From: JBDTMC01 sp039934475
GTDB lineage: Bacteria > Acidobacteriota > Terriglobia > Bryobacterales > Bryobacteraceae
Direction of reading: 5' to 3'
NCBI GenBank assembly: GCA_039934475.1
Contig: JBDTMC010000161.1
Span: 1 to 15,039 of the forward strand
Length of the DNA: 15,039 bases
Shown: positions 6,478 to 14,522 of the stretch, piece after piece
How the letters are laid out: the number at the start of each line of letters is the position of its first letter
Numbering within the stretch: the first letter of the stretch is position 1
The notes under the pieces: generated by a model
Seen by the model: only the letters and a program-made list of their open reading frames with translations
What the model was told of the DNA's origin: nothing
Databases searched by the model: none
Program-made: the position numbers and the translations under genes

Positions 6478-7898
6478 ACCGTCACCTTTTCCACTGCCAT
6501 GGTTCGCGGATCGGTCACAACGCCCATCACGGCGCTGGCCGCCGCCGTCAGCGGGCTCGCTAGAAACGTTCGTCCGCCCTTGCCTTGGCGCCCTTCAAAA
6601 TTGCGGTTGCTCGTCGAAACGCTATACTCCCCAGGCTGCAGCTGGTCCCCGTTCATTGCGATGCACATCGAACAACCCGCTTCGCGCCAGTCCGCTCCCG
6701 CTGCCCGGAAGATCTCGTGTAGGCCTTCCGCTTCTGCCTGGCGCTTGATCGACTGCGATCCCGGCACTACCATCATCCGTACCTTGGGGCTTACCTTCCG
6801 GCCTTTCATCATCTCCGCCGCCGCCCGCAGATCCGACATCCGCGAGTTCGTGCAACTGCCCACGAACACCACGTTCACTGGCCGCCCCATCATGCTCTCG
6901 CCCGGCTTCAGGTCCATGTACCGCAGGGCCTTCGCCAGAGAATCGCGCTCCATAGGATCACTCATGGTGGCCGGATCCGGAACGTGTCCCGTCACGGGAA
7001 CTCCCATCCCCGGATTGGTGCCAAACGTAATCATCGGTTCTAACTCTGCCGCGTCCAGAGTCAGTTGCCGGTCATACGTCGCGCCGTCGTCGGTTGGAAG
7101 TTGCTTCCATCTCTCCAGCGCCAAGTCCCACGCCTCGCCCTTCGGGGCATACGGCCGCCAGTACAAATACTGATAGGTTGCATCGTCCGGAGCGATGACA
7201 CCTGCTCGCGCGCCGCCCTCAATCGACATATTGCAAACCGTCATCCGCTCTTCCATCGAAAGAGCCCGAATCGCCGATCCCGTGTATTCCAGAATAGAGG
7301 CCGTACCGCCGGCAATGCCGATCCGCGCAATCACCGCAAGAATCATGTCCTTCGCCGTCACACCCGCCTTCAGCACGCCATCCACGCGGATCTCATACGT
7401 CTTGGACTTCCGCTGCAACAGGCACTGTGTCGCCAGTACATGCTCCACTTCACTTGTGCCAATCCCGAAGGCAAGCGCGCCAAAGGCGCCGTGCGTCGCC
7501 GTGTGGCTGTCGCCGCAAACAACCGTCATGCCCGGCTGCGTCAAGCCTTGCTCCGGCCCAATCACGTGGACGATGCCCTGCTTATCGCTCTGAAACCCGT
7601 AGTGGGGAATCCCGAACTCGCGGCAATTGGACTCCAGCCGGTCCACCTGCGCCGCCGCGATCGGATCGATGATCGGCAGTGAGCGCGGTGTCGTCGGCGT
7701 CGAATGGTCGGTGGTTCCAAACGTCAAGTCTGGGCGCCGCACGCCTAAACCGCGGGCGCGCAGACCGTCAAAGGCCTGCGGACTGGTTACCTCATGCACC
7801 AGGTGAAGGTCGATATACAACAGCGCGGGTGCGCCTGGCCGTTCCGACACGACGTGCGAGTCCCACAATTTTTCAACGATCGTACGGGGATGACTCAT
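6474..7898 (-). CDS. leuC: 3-isopropylmalate dehydratase large subunit
   Basis: A 474-residue aconitase-superfamily subunit of the usual length, carrying the [4Fe-4S] cluster. The three cluster ligands are Cys349 (in GSCTNSR), Cys409 and Cys412 (in GCSMC). Other family blocks are DLHLVHEVTSPQAFDGLR (30-47), CGDSHTATHGAFGALAFGIG (128-147), SIEGGARAG (225-233) and the C-terminal TSNRNFEGRQGKGGRTFLAS (429-448), which binds substrate. MSHPRTIVEKLW is a typical start. Only three bases separate it from the leuB stop and it overlaps leuD by four bases, so leuBCD are translationally linked. The enzyme is a heterodimer with LeuD. No missing residue or frameshift was seen. Confidence 0.98.
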   Translation of the reverse strand: MSHPRTIVEKLWDSHVVSERPGAPALLYIDLHLVHEVTSPQAFDGLRARGLGVRRPDLTFGTTDHSTPTTPRSLPIIDPIAAAQVDRLESNCREFGIPHYGFQSDKQGIVHVIGPEQGLTQPGMTVVCGDSHTATHGAFGALAFGIGTSEVEHVLATQCLLQRKSKTYEIRVDGVLKAGVTAKDMILAVIARIGIAGGTASILEYTGSAIRALSMEERMTVCNMSIEGGARAGVIAPDDATYQYLYWRPYAPKGEAWDLALERWKQLPTDDGATYDRQLTLDAAELEPMITFGTNPGMGVPVTGHVPDPATMSDPMERDSLAKALRYMDLKPGESMMGRPVNVVFVGSCTNSRMSDLRAAAEMMKGRKVSPKVRMMVVPGSQSIKRQAEAEGLHEIFRAAGADWREAGCSMCIAMNGDQLQPGEYSVSTSNRNFEGRQGKGGRTFLASPLTAAASAVMGVVTDPRTMAVEKVTV

Positions 7899-7901
7899 GA
7901 T

Positions 7902-8987
7902 TTATCCAATTGCTTCGCAGACAGCTTCTCCCACCTGCGAGGTGGTGGCCGGAGTTCCCGCCGGCTTCAAATCGGCTGTTACCCGGCCGCTATTCAAGAC
8001 GGCTTCCATCGCGTTATTCACTGCCGCGGCCTCTTCCAACAGGCCAAAACTGTATTCGAACAAAGCCGCCACGGAGCCAATAGCGCCCAGTGGATTCGCC
8101 TTGTTCTTTCCCGCTAGGTCGGGCGCCGAACCATGCACCGGCTCATACAAACCCACCCACGCTCCATTCGGCCGCCGCGCCCCGATCGACGCCGAAGGCA
8201 GCATTCCAATGGATCCCGCCAGCACCGCGCCTTCATCGCTCAGAATGTCGCCGAACATGTTCTCGGTCAAAACCACATCGAAGCGCCGCGGATTCAGCAC
8301 AAGTTGCATGGCGCAGTTATCTACAAGGATATGCTCCAGCTCGATGCCCGGATACTCCGCCGAGATTTCCACGACTACCTTACGCCATAGCTGCGAATTC
8401 TCGAGCACATTCGACTTATCCACGCTCGAAACCTTGCGCCGCCTCTTACTGGCCAATTCAAACGCCATCCGCGTTACTCTCTCAATTTCGGGGCGGGTAT
8501 AAGTCATGGTATTGACCGCGCGCTCCTCGGCTCCTTCGCCGCTGATTCCGCGAGGAGTACCGTAATAGATGCCGCCCGTCAGCTCCCGCACGATGATCAT
8601 ATCGGTGCCGCGAACCAGGTGGTTCTTCAACGGCGACGATTCGATCAGCGCTTCGTACGCCCGCACTGGCCGCAGGTTCGCATACACACCGAGGGTCTTG
8701 CGTATGCCCAGCAGGCCTTTCTCCGGACGCTTTTCCGGAGGCGCATTGTCAAATTCCGGCAACCCCACGGCGCCCATCAATGTCGCATCGGCGTCCAATG
8801 CCAGAGCTTCAGTAGCAGCGGGAAACGGTGTGCCTGTCTTATGGATGGCTACACCTCCCAGCAGGCCCTCGGTGAGAGTCAGCTTGTGGCCAAATTTGTT
8901 CGCCGCGTGGCGAAGAACGCGAACGGCTTCCGCCGTCACTTCTGTCCCGATTCCGTCACCAGGCAGAGTAAGTACGTGTAAGTCCAT
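7902..8987 (-). CDS. leuB: 3-isopropylmalate dehydrogenase
   Basis: A 361-residue NAD-dependent beta-decarboxylating dehydrogenase, of normal length. It oxidises and decarboxylates 3-isopropylmalate to 2-oxoisocaproate. Visible substrate and metal residues include Arg96, Arg106 and Arg134, Tyr141, Lys191, Asp223, Asp247 and Asp251, in the blocks VYANLRPVR, RELTGGIYYGTPR, SVDKSNVLENSQLWR and TENMFGDILSDEGAVLAGS. The nucleotide-binding loop is EPVHGSAPDLAGKNKANP (282-299). VRELTGG plus LLGIRK favours LeuB over tartrate or isocitrate dehydrogenases. It sits 34 bp after leuA and 3 bp before leuC. The leuA-leuB gap holds only a weak ribosome site (GGAA about 12 nt upstream), so it is probably read from the leuA promoter. 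Confidence 0.98.
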   Translation of the reverse strand: MDLHVLTLPGDGIGTEVTAEAVRVLRHAANKFGHKLTLTEGLLGGVAIHKTGTPFPAATEALALDADATLMGAVGLPEFDNAPPEKRPEKGLLGIRKTLGVYANLRPVRAYEALIESSPLKNHLVRGTDMIIVRELTGGIYYGTPRGISGEGAEERAVNTMTYTRPEIERVTRMAFELASKRRRKVSSVDKSNVLENSQLWRKVVVEISAEYPGIELEHILVDNCAMQLVLNPRRFDVVLTENMFGDILSDEGAVLAGSIGMLPSASIGARRPNGAWVGLYEPVHGSAPDLAGKNKANPLGAIGSVAALFEYSFGLLEEAAAVNNAMEAVLNSGRVTADLKPAGTPATTSQVGEAVCEAIG

Positions 8988-9021
8988 TAGTTATGTTTTC
9001 CGTGCGAAAGGGCTGCGTCCG

Positions 9022-10200
9022 TCAATCGGCGGCTAGCGCGCTGGGAATCCGGTGGCGCCGGATCATCGCCGAAATCTCCTCGTCCATCACACCCTTTTTG
9101 CGGTCCGCATGAGCGATGAAATCGTCGTACACGGCGTCCAGCTCTTCCTTCGTCAGCGAGTATCCCAAATGCTCGCAGCGGTCTCTCAGCGCGTGCCGGC
9201 CGCTATGCTTGCCCAGCACCAACCGCCCTTCCGGTACTCCCACCGTCTTCGGGTCGATGATCTCGTACGTCGTCTTTTCCTTCAAATAGCCGTCCTGGTG
9301 AATGCCGGCTTCATGCGCAAAGGCATTCCGCCCCACAATCGCCTTGTTCGGCTGCGGCCCAAAGGTGATCAGTTCGGTCAACATCTGGCTGGCCGGATAC
9401 AAATGCTCCGTCACAATCCCCAGCTTGTACGGCAGCCGGTCCTGGCGGGTGTTGATCGCCATCACGATCTCTTCGAGTGAACAGTTGCCCGCCCGCTCTC
9501 CAATACCGTTGATGGTGCACTCCACCTGCCGCGCGCCCGCTTTTACCGCTGCAATCGAGTTGGCCACCGCCAAACCCAGATCGTCATGGCAGTGCACGCT
9601 CACGATGGCTGTGTCGCCCAGCATTTTTACAATCCGGCGGATCATGTCCCCATGTTCGTCCGGTACTGAGAACCCTACCGTGTCCGGCAGGTTCACCGTC
9701 CGGGCGCCTGCGGCCACCACAGCCTTGCATACCTCTTCCAGATACTCGATCTCAGTCCGCGTCGCATCCTCGGCGGAAAACTCGACATCGTCTACATAGC
9801 TGCGCGCCAGTTCCACCGCCGCCGCCGCTTCTTCCAAAACTTGCTGCCGGCTCTTCTTCAGTTTGTACTTCAAATGAATATCGCTGGTGGCGATAAACGT
9901 GTGAATCCTCGGACGCTTCGCCGGCTTCAGTGAATCGGCTGCCCGCTCAATGTCCTTCTTAGTGGCCCGGCTCAGTGCCGCCACCTGCACCCAGGGGAAC
10001 TCCTTGCTTACCTCGCGAACGGCTTGAAAATCTCCTTCTGAGGCGATCGGGAACCCTGCTTCCAGGATGTCCACCCCAAGCTCCACCAGCTTCCCGGCCA
10101 TTCGAAGCTTCTCCGGAACCGTCATGCTGCAGCCCGGTGACTGCTCGCCATCCCTAAGGGTCGTGTCAAAGATATATACGCGGTCGTGAGGTTGCGTCAT
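9022..10200 (-). CDS. leuA: 2-isopropylmalate synthase, short form without regulatory domain
   Basis: A 392-residue enzyme that condenses acetyl-CoA with 2-oxoisovalerate, the committed step of leucine synthesis. The TIM barrel has DTTLRDGEQSPG (12-23), the HxH metal motif SVHCHDDLGLA (His203, His205), GIGERAGNCSLEE (Asn239) and AHEAGIHQDG (295-304). The HSGRHAL block and a helical subdomain follow, and the protein then ends at IPSALAAD. Full-length bacterial LeuA is about 500-550 residues, with a C-terminal leucine-binding dimer domain that is absent here. Only 34 bp follow before leuB, so the domain is not simply out of frame. Homocitrate or citramalate synthase are alternatives, but the complete leuBCD behind it and the overall match favour LeuA. 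AGGTGA nine bases upstream supports this ATG. Confidence 0.93.
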   Translation of the reverse strand: MTQPHDRVYIFDTTLRDGEQSPGCSMTVPEKLRMAGKLVELGVDILEAGFPIASEGDFQAVREVSKEFPWVQVAALSRATKKDIERAADSLKPAKRPRIHTFIATSDIHLKYKLKKSRQQVLEEAAAAVELARSYVDDVEFSAEDATRTEIEYLEEVCKAVVAAGARTVNLPDTVGFSVPDEHGDMIRRIVKMLGDTAIVSVHCHDDLGLAVANSIAAVKAGARQVECTINGIGERAGNCSLEEIVMAINTRQDRLPYKLGIVTEHLYPASQMLTELITFGPQPNKAIVGRNAFAHEAGIHQDGYLKEKTTYEIIDPKTVGVPEGRLVLGKHSGRHALRDRCEHLGYSLTKEELDAVYDDFIAHADRKKGVMDEEISAMIRRHRIPSALAAD

Positions 10201-10209
10201 GGGTAAAGC

Positions 10210-10215
10210 TCACCT
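10210..10215 (-). promoter_or_regulatory. leuA ribosome binding site
   Basis: On the minus strand AGGTGA lies nine bases before the leuA ATG, a six-base match to the anti-Shine-Dalgarno sequence. It is the strongest ribosome site in the leu cluster and fixes the leuA start. Confidence 0.65.
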
Positions 10216-10265
10216 TTTGCTAGAAATCGGGTTCGCCCCCGGTCGAGGGTTATTCCCACAAAGAC

Positions 10266-10294
10266 ATTATCGGGGCAGACGGAGGATTTGGCAA
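10266..10294 (-). promoter_or_regulatory. sigma70-type promoter of the leuABCD operon
   Basis: Read on the minus strand, TTGCCA (10289-10294) and GATAAT (10266-10271) are separated by exactly 17 bp. Transcription would begin near 10259, giving a leader of about 59 nt. That leader is too short for a leucine leader peptide with an attenuator, and none is seen. The -35 hexamer is buried in the palindromes listed separately, so binding of a regulator there would act directly on this promoter. Confidence 0.6.
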
Positions 10295-10305
10295 ATTTAT
10301 AATTT
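10286..10305. promoter_or_regulatory. overlapping palindromes at the leuA -35, candidate LysR-type operator
   Basis: ATTTG-G-CAAAT (10286-10296) is a perfect 11-bp inverted repeat covering the leuA -35 hexamer. It overlaps AAATT-TAT-AATTT (10293-10305), a perfect 13-bp inverted repeat just upstream of it. T10287 and A10299 also fit the T-N11-A pattern of LysR-type sites. The location between leuA and a divergent lysR-type gene makes this the best operator candidate. AT-rich palindromes can arise by chance. Confidence 0.45.
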
Positions 10306-10351
10306 TCGCTCCTTCAATAACTATTCATGATGTGATAAGCTTTGCAAATAG

Positions 10352-11245
10352 ATGGAACTCTACTCATTGAAAGTTTTCTTGGCTGTGGCCACCGAGAAGA
10401 GCTTCTCCCGGGCTGGTGAAAAGATGCTCCGCACCCAGCCTGCGATCTCGCTCGCCGTCCAGCGTTTGGAAGCCGAACTGGGCGAAAAACTGATCGACCG
10501 CTCGGGCAGGGAACTCCTCCTTACCGATGCTGGCAAGATCGTCGTCGAGTTCGCCCGCCGCTTCGAAAACCTCGAAGGTGAGATGGACACCGCTCTCACG
10601 GAGCTGCGTGACAACTCCGCCGGCCGGCTCATCATTGGCGCGAATGAGTCAACTTCCCTTTATTTGCTTCAGCACATCGAGCAGTATCGACGTCTGTACC
10701 CAAAGGTAAAGGTTCAGGTGCGCCGTGCGCTATCGAGCAAGGTGCCGTCCCAGCTCATTGACGGCGATCTCGAATTGGGCGTAATCAGCTACAACCCCGA
10801 CGACGAGCGTCTCGTCAGCACGGTCATTTTCACCGACCACCTCGCCTTCGTCGTCAGCCCGGAACACCGCTTCGCCCCCCGCGAATCCGTCTCCATTGCC
10901 GAACTGGGAATGGAGACTTTTGTCGCTCACAACGTTCTGTCGCCCTACCGCGAGGTAGTGGTGCGGGAATTCCAGCGCCACAAAGTACCGCTCAATATGG
11001 ACGTCGAGATGCCGACGGTAGAAACTATCCGTCGCATGGTCCAACGCAACGAGGGCGTCGCCTTCCTCCCAAAAATGTGCGTGGAGCAAGAGATTGACCA
11101 GGGACTCCTCTCTGAAGTAAAAGTCCCCGAACTGACCGTCGAACGCAAAATCCGCCTCGTATACCCAGCCCGTCGAGCCCTCAGCCACGCCGCCCGAGCC
11201 TTTCTAGAAGTGCTGAAAGTACCAGTGCTAGCCGATCCAGTTTAA
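10352..11245 (+). CDS. LysR-family transcriptional regulator, divergent from leuA
   Basis: A 297-residue regulator of standard LysR length. The N-terminal winged helix-turn-helix (about 3-60) has SFSRAGEKMLRTQPAISLAV (17-36), then RLEAELGEKLIDR and the wing LLLTDAGK. A linker helix (about 65-88) leads to a periplasmic-binding-like effector domain (91-293) with GRLIIGANES, DGDLELGVIS and GVAFLPKM. It is transcribed away from leuA with 151 bp between the start codons, the usual arrangement for a LysR protein that controls its divergent neighbour and itself. By context it probably controls leuABCD and may sense leucine, isopropylmalate or a keto acid; this is inferred. No Shine-Dalgarno is visible before the ATG. 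An extended -10-like TGTGATAAG at 10331-10339 would give a very short leader. Confidence 0.93.
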   Translation: MELYSLKVFLAVATEKSFSRAGEKMLRTQPAISLAVQRLEAELGEKLIDRSGRELLLTDAGKIVVEFARRFENLEGEMDTALTELRDNSAGRLIIGANESTSLYLLQHIEQYRRLYPKVKVQVRRALSSKVPSQLIDGDLELGVISYNPDDERLVSTVIFTDHLAFVVSPEHRFAPRESVSIAELGMETFVAHNVLSPYREVVVREFQRHKVPLNMDVEMPTVETIRRMVQRNEGVAFLPKMCVEQEIDQGLLSEVKVPELTVERKIRLVYPARRALSHAARAFLEVLKVPVLADPV

Positions 11246-11469
11246 TTAGAATAATGGCCTTATCGGCGTTTATCTCAACATCGCTTTCTGCATTCCCCCG
11301 TCAAATCCAGCAACGGAGCAGGCCCATAGGCAGGTTAAACTCGTCACGTGCGTTGGCCGGTTGACCGTGCGTTGTCAAATATAACAACATACCTGCATGG
11401 TTGGTACGTCCTGAACCATGGCGGCAACTCGCAAGACACGTCCCGTATCGTGGCTCAAGGCGGCTCTAA
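11246..11469. other. noncoding stretch after the LysR gene
   Basis: No convincing gene, and no GC-rich hairpin followed by a T-run that would end the LysR transcript. A 51-codon frame from ATG 11418 to a TGA near 11573 is present but has no ribosome site; it lies in a different frame from the ORF at 11470. The only structure seen is the pair of overlapping inverted repeats at 11361-11388. Confidence 0.4.
11361..11388. repeat. two overlapping inverted repeats with 8-bp spacers
   Basis: TTGAC (11361-11365) pairs with GTCAA (11374-11378), and GTTGT (11371-11375) pairs with ACAAC (11384-11388). Both dyads have an 8-bp spacer and they are offset by 10 bp, one helical turn. This is a pattern expected for side-by-side dimer binding sites. 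They lie about 80 bp before the small ORF at 11470. Function is inferred only. Confidence 0.35.
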
Positions 11470-11796
11470 GTGGCAACGTGTTCCACCACTTCCACGAACA
11501 GTTCGATGCGGCTCTCTGCGGATCTGAACCCGACCCAGCGCTACGCGATTCGACTCTATCTCGCCGAATTTGACTTTAACAACGGGACGGCGAAGTACCG
11601 GCTGTACTTCGACAACTTAGACTCAACTGACACCGTTGATAATTTCCCGGCGGCCACATTATTGGACGGCGCCGTCGCGCAAGTAACCCTGGTCGGGGAC
11701 GACGCTATGGTGTACATCTCTGTAGGGTCCTTCGGTGCGCGAGGCCCCGTCGTCGTGGTACCTCAGTGGCGGACGGCCGTCCAATGGTATCGCTGA
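11470..11796 (+). CDS. small hypothetical protein, unrecognised, possibly a gene remnant
   Basis: A 108-residue frame opening with GTG; the first in-frame ATG is at 11506. I do not recognise the product. Residues 18-95 have a plausible beta-rich, acidic composition (YAIRLYLAEFDF, AKYRLYFDN, AVAQVTLVGDDAMVYISVG), with codon use like the neighbours. The first dozen residues (many Ser and Thr) look like read-through of noncoding sequence. No Shine-Dalgarno is visible before either start, and no signal peptide or membrane segment is present. A second frame from 11418 runs into the same place, so this could be the 3' part of a frameshifted gene. It may therefore be a real small protein, a decayed gene or a chance ORF. 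Confidence 0.35.
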   Translation: MATCSTTSTNSSMRLSADLNPTQRYAIRLYLAEFDFNNGTAKYRLYFDNLDSTDTVDNFPAATLLDGAVAQVTLVGDDAMVYISVGSFGARGPVVVVPQWRTAVQWYR

Positions 11797-11891
11797 ATCG
11801 CAAGGCGTTCTTCCGCCGGGCTAGCCGTCTTCTACGCGCGCCTATATGTCCCCGTACGCCATGTCGATGAGCATGCTTAGCGCCACGGCAT

Positions 11892-14270
11892 TCATTCCGC
11901 TATCTCAATCGTCGAGTATCCTGGATCTGCCAAAATATCGGATTGTGTATAGGGGTAAAGGATCCAGTCCAGATCACTGAAGCGCTTCGTCTGGTCGGCA
12001 TAATGCGGCGACAACGGATCGGTCGATTGCGAATAACTGAGGAAGCCTTGCACTTTGGGTGCGGCGCCTTCAAACGATACGGTCATGACTACCGACGTCC
12101 CATAGTAGGCGTCCATTTGACCGCCGCCGGTGGGCCAGGAATCGATCGCGTTATAGACATCGGAGTCGCTTCCACCGGAGATCGGAATACGCTCCGACCC
12201 GCGAACCGCCACCTGAATCTGCCCCCATTTTTGTGTATAATCCACGCCGATTGCGGTCAATTGGGCCATCGCCCGGATTAGACTCAAGCGGGCCAAAGCG
12301 ACAACCTGTGGGTCGCTCAACTTCAAGCCGCGCGGGGTATGCACTGGATCCGCGGCGTCGAATGGAACTTCCCAGAAATCCACCCCGCTGCTATTCATCT
12401 TTCCCCACCAGGTGCCGAACAACGGGTAGCCGGTGCTGTCGAGGTTAGCCGTTCCGTCCCAGGACGCGATCACAGCGCATCCCGGTGCAATTACTCCAGC
12501 CGCGCCCGCGCAAGCCGCCTTCAAACCGTCAAGCAATAGATACGCGTTGTAGGAGCGATTGGAAAACGCGACTTGTTGCAGCGATTTCAAATTGAAACGG
12601 TTTCCGGGCAAACCGTCAGCGCCCGCCAGGCGCTGTTGGATCTGCGTCAAACCAAGACGCGTACGCCCGCCGAGTTGGATTCCGTCAGCGCTCACGATTG
12701 AGGGATAGCCGGTCAGTGGCTGGAGTGGATTCGTGAACCATGCTGTGTCGTTGCTGTTCTGCACGTAATCGCTTCGCAACAATGCCGGCAGGCTTGCGGC
12801 GGGGAAGATACCATCCGTAGGAACGCCCGGCGCCGCAGTCCATTTGCACGCGGCCGTGTTGCCGGAGAGGATAAAGAACCCTTCCCACCGCAACGGCCGG
12901 TACTGAGGCGCAATGCAAACGGACTCTTTGTCCTTCGGTACGTTCGGTATGGGCGTGAAATCAGCGTAGAGCGTGGCGCCGCTTTTGTCGACTGCGATCG
13001 TATTGGCCCAAGGCACGCCGAGGATGGATCCCATGGAGTTACGAAACTCCCCCAGCGAACCAGCTTGGCCCAGAGCCAGCCACTGTTGCATCATACGGTC
13101 GTTGTCGAAGTTGGCATCGGCCAGTGCGTAAGCGGAATCAGAATTCCATTCCAGCACACCGGGCAGCGTCATCACCGGTCCGTATTCGGTGAACCATGTT
13201 TTGCGGTGAACGGCCGTTCCACCCGTCGATTTGGGTAATTCCACGCTATATTCGCGATAGCTCATCGCTTTACTGATCCCGTCTACCAGGTAGCGCGTAG
13301 GATCGGCGGGATCGAGTTGCAACGCGAATAGAGTGAAGTGCGCTGCGCTGTCAACCGTGTGGCTCCATGCTACGTTCCGGTTGAAGCCCAGCATCACGGT
13401 GGGAAAGCCGTAGAGCGATGCTCCCATAACGTCGAGCCGGCCCGGAATCGTCAGATGCATCTGGTAGAAGCGGAAAGCCGTCGTCCAGGGGAAATGCGGA
13501 TTGGCGAGCAACAATCCTGCTCCGGATTCGGTAGCCTCCTTTCCGAGCGCAACGGCGTTACTTCCCATACGGCTCTGGAACTGCTTCCAGTAACCTTGTG
13601 GTGCCGGCGTGTATCCGGACGCGAGCGCAACCGTTGATGCACCCACGGTGTGCGGCTTGGTAGCGTTCTGCGCCGATGCGGAGGGCGGTTGCGCGGCGAA
13701 GATTCCGTCCATGAAATTGGAGCCGCTGGCAGTCACGGCATACCGTCGCATCAAGCGAATCAGATCGAACGCGGTCAAGTCGCGGACCCAAGGCTGGTTC
13801 CGGCACGCAGCAGGCAGTCCGGCGTTGCCGGCATCGCGTCGATAACGGTTGAATCCGGCGACATAGCCCCCGATCAGTGCCTGTACCTCCGTCGATTGGC
13901 GCTGCCAGCTCGCGGTGACGTTGGGAGAATCGTTCAAATATTTGTGGTAGAAGTCGCTCGATAGGTTGTTCTGCTGGTCTTTCTCACCCGTCCGGTCGTA
14001 CGTTGCCTGCGGACCAAAGTACTTCGACCTTTCTCCATTTACGGTCACGATCATATCGGCCAGGACGCAGTAATTGTCCTGTGCGAAGGCGTAGCCGAGT
14101 CCGTAGCCGATGCCCCCCATATCCTGGGCCTTGATATGCGGAATTCCGAATGAAGTGCGACGGACTTCTGCCGAATAGTGCGAATCGGCCTTGGCGACCG
14201 GCACAGCGCCAACCAGACAGGCTGTCAGGCCAACCCAAACCACTCCCTTACCGACAAATCTCAGCCGCAT
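11892..14270 (-). CDS. secreted penicillin-acylase-family amidase (PvdQ/aculeacin-type acylase)
   Basis: An Ntn-hydrolase precursor of 792 residues from ATG 14270. This start is preferred because AGGAG lies 10 nt upstream and the N-terminus becomes a clean signal peptide (MRLRFVGKG, hydrophobic core, AKA before DSHY). An in-frame GTG at 14303 would add 11 residues. The expected order is signal peptide, alpha chain, spacer and beta chain. Autocleavage is predicted before Ser237 in MGSNAVALG; that Ser becomes the nucleophile. Counting it as beta-1, His259 (in NPHFPW) is beta-23, Val306 is beta-70 and Asn505 (in QNSNDTAWFTNP) is beta-269. These are the PvdQ catalytic positions. The family removes acyl chains from homoserine lactones, lipopeptides or beta-lactams. 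It would work in the periplasm or outside. The substrate cannot be told from sequence. Confidence 0.9.
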   Translation of the reverse strand: MRLRFVGKGVVWVGLTACLVGAVPVAKADSHYSAEVRRTSFGIPHIKAQDMGGIGYGLGYAFAQDNYCVLADMIVTVNGERSKYFGPQATYDRTGEKDQQNNLSSDFYHKYLNDSPNVTASWQRQSTEVQALIGGYVAGFNRYRRDAGNAGLPAACRNQPWVRDLTAFDLIRLMRRYAVTASGSNFMDGIFAAQPPSASAQNATKPHTVGASTVALASGYTPAPQGYWKQFQSRMGSNAVALGKEATESGAGLLLANPHFPWTTAFRFYQMHLTIPGRLDVMGASLYGFPTVMLGFNRNVAWSHTVDSAAHFTLFALQLDPADPTRYLVDGISKAMSYREYSVELPKSTGGTAVHRKTWFTEYGPVMTLPGVLEWNSDSAYALADANFDNDRMMQQWLALGQAGSLGEFRNSMGSILGVPWANTIAVDKSGATLYADFTPIPNVPKDKESVCIAPQYRPLRWEGFFILSGNTAACKWTAAPGVPTDGIFPAASLPALLRSDYVQNSNDTAWFTNPLQPLTGYPSIVSADGIQLGGRTRLGLTQIQQRLAGADGLPGNRFNLKSLQQVAFSNRSYNAYLLLDGLKAACAGAAGVIAPGCAVIASWDGTANLDSTGYPLFGTWWGKMNSSGVDFWEVPFDAADPVHTPRGLKLSDPQVVALARLSLIRAMAQLTAIGVDYTQKWGQIQVAVRGSERIPISGGSDSDVYNAIDSWPTGGGQMDAYYGTSVVMTVSFEGAAPKVQGFLSYSQSTDPLSPHYADQTKRFSDLDWILYPYTQSDILADPGYSTIEIAE

Positions 14271-14349
14271 CAGATCTCTTCTCCTGGAATTGTCAGAATT
14301 CACACGCCTGGTATGGCGGGTGCCGCAATAATGAGGTGCAAAAGTCTGT

Positions 14350-14379
14350 ATTTTGGCAGCTATCGCTTCCCTGTGTCAA
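14350..14379 (-). promoter_or_regulatory. sigma70-type promoter of the acylase gene
   Basis: On the minus strand a perfect TTGACA (14374-14379) is followed after 18 bp by CAAAAT (14350-14355, four of six consensus bases). Transcription would start near 14343, about 73 nt before the preferred ATG at 14270. This is the best promoter-like pair upstream of the acylase. Confidence 0.5.
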
Positions 14380-14522
14380 CGCCCCTCTCAACGTCACCCG
14401 CGCCGAATCCCCCCAGACCCGCGGTCACGCGCCGGGAAGAATCATATTCCCCCAGCTCTCAATGACTTAGGAGATTCCGTGAAACAATTCCATCGCCCCG
14501 CATGCTCTAATACCAGCGTCCG

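Noticed and set aside
6499..7173. 224-codon plus-strand frame opposite leuC
   Set aside because: It lies wholly antisense to conserved LeuC blocks and has a shadow-like composition.
7065..8502. Two plus-strand frames of about 200 codons opposite leuC and leuB
   Set aside because: They are antisense to well-conserved enzymes, rich in Arg and Ser, and have no plausible start signals.
10201..10259. Leucine leader peptide or T-box in the leuA leader
   Set aside because: The leader is only about 59 nt and holds no Leu-rich small frame and no T-box-like structure.
10730..11188. 152-codon minus-strand frame opposite the LysR gene
   Set aside because: It overlaps the conserved LysR effector domain and shows no independent features.
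14271..14303. Upstream GTG start for the acylase
   Set aside because: It adds 11 residues before a complete signal peptide and has only a weak ribosome site, whereas ATG 14270 has AGGAG 10 nt upstream. It remains possible.
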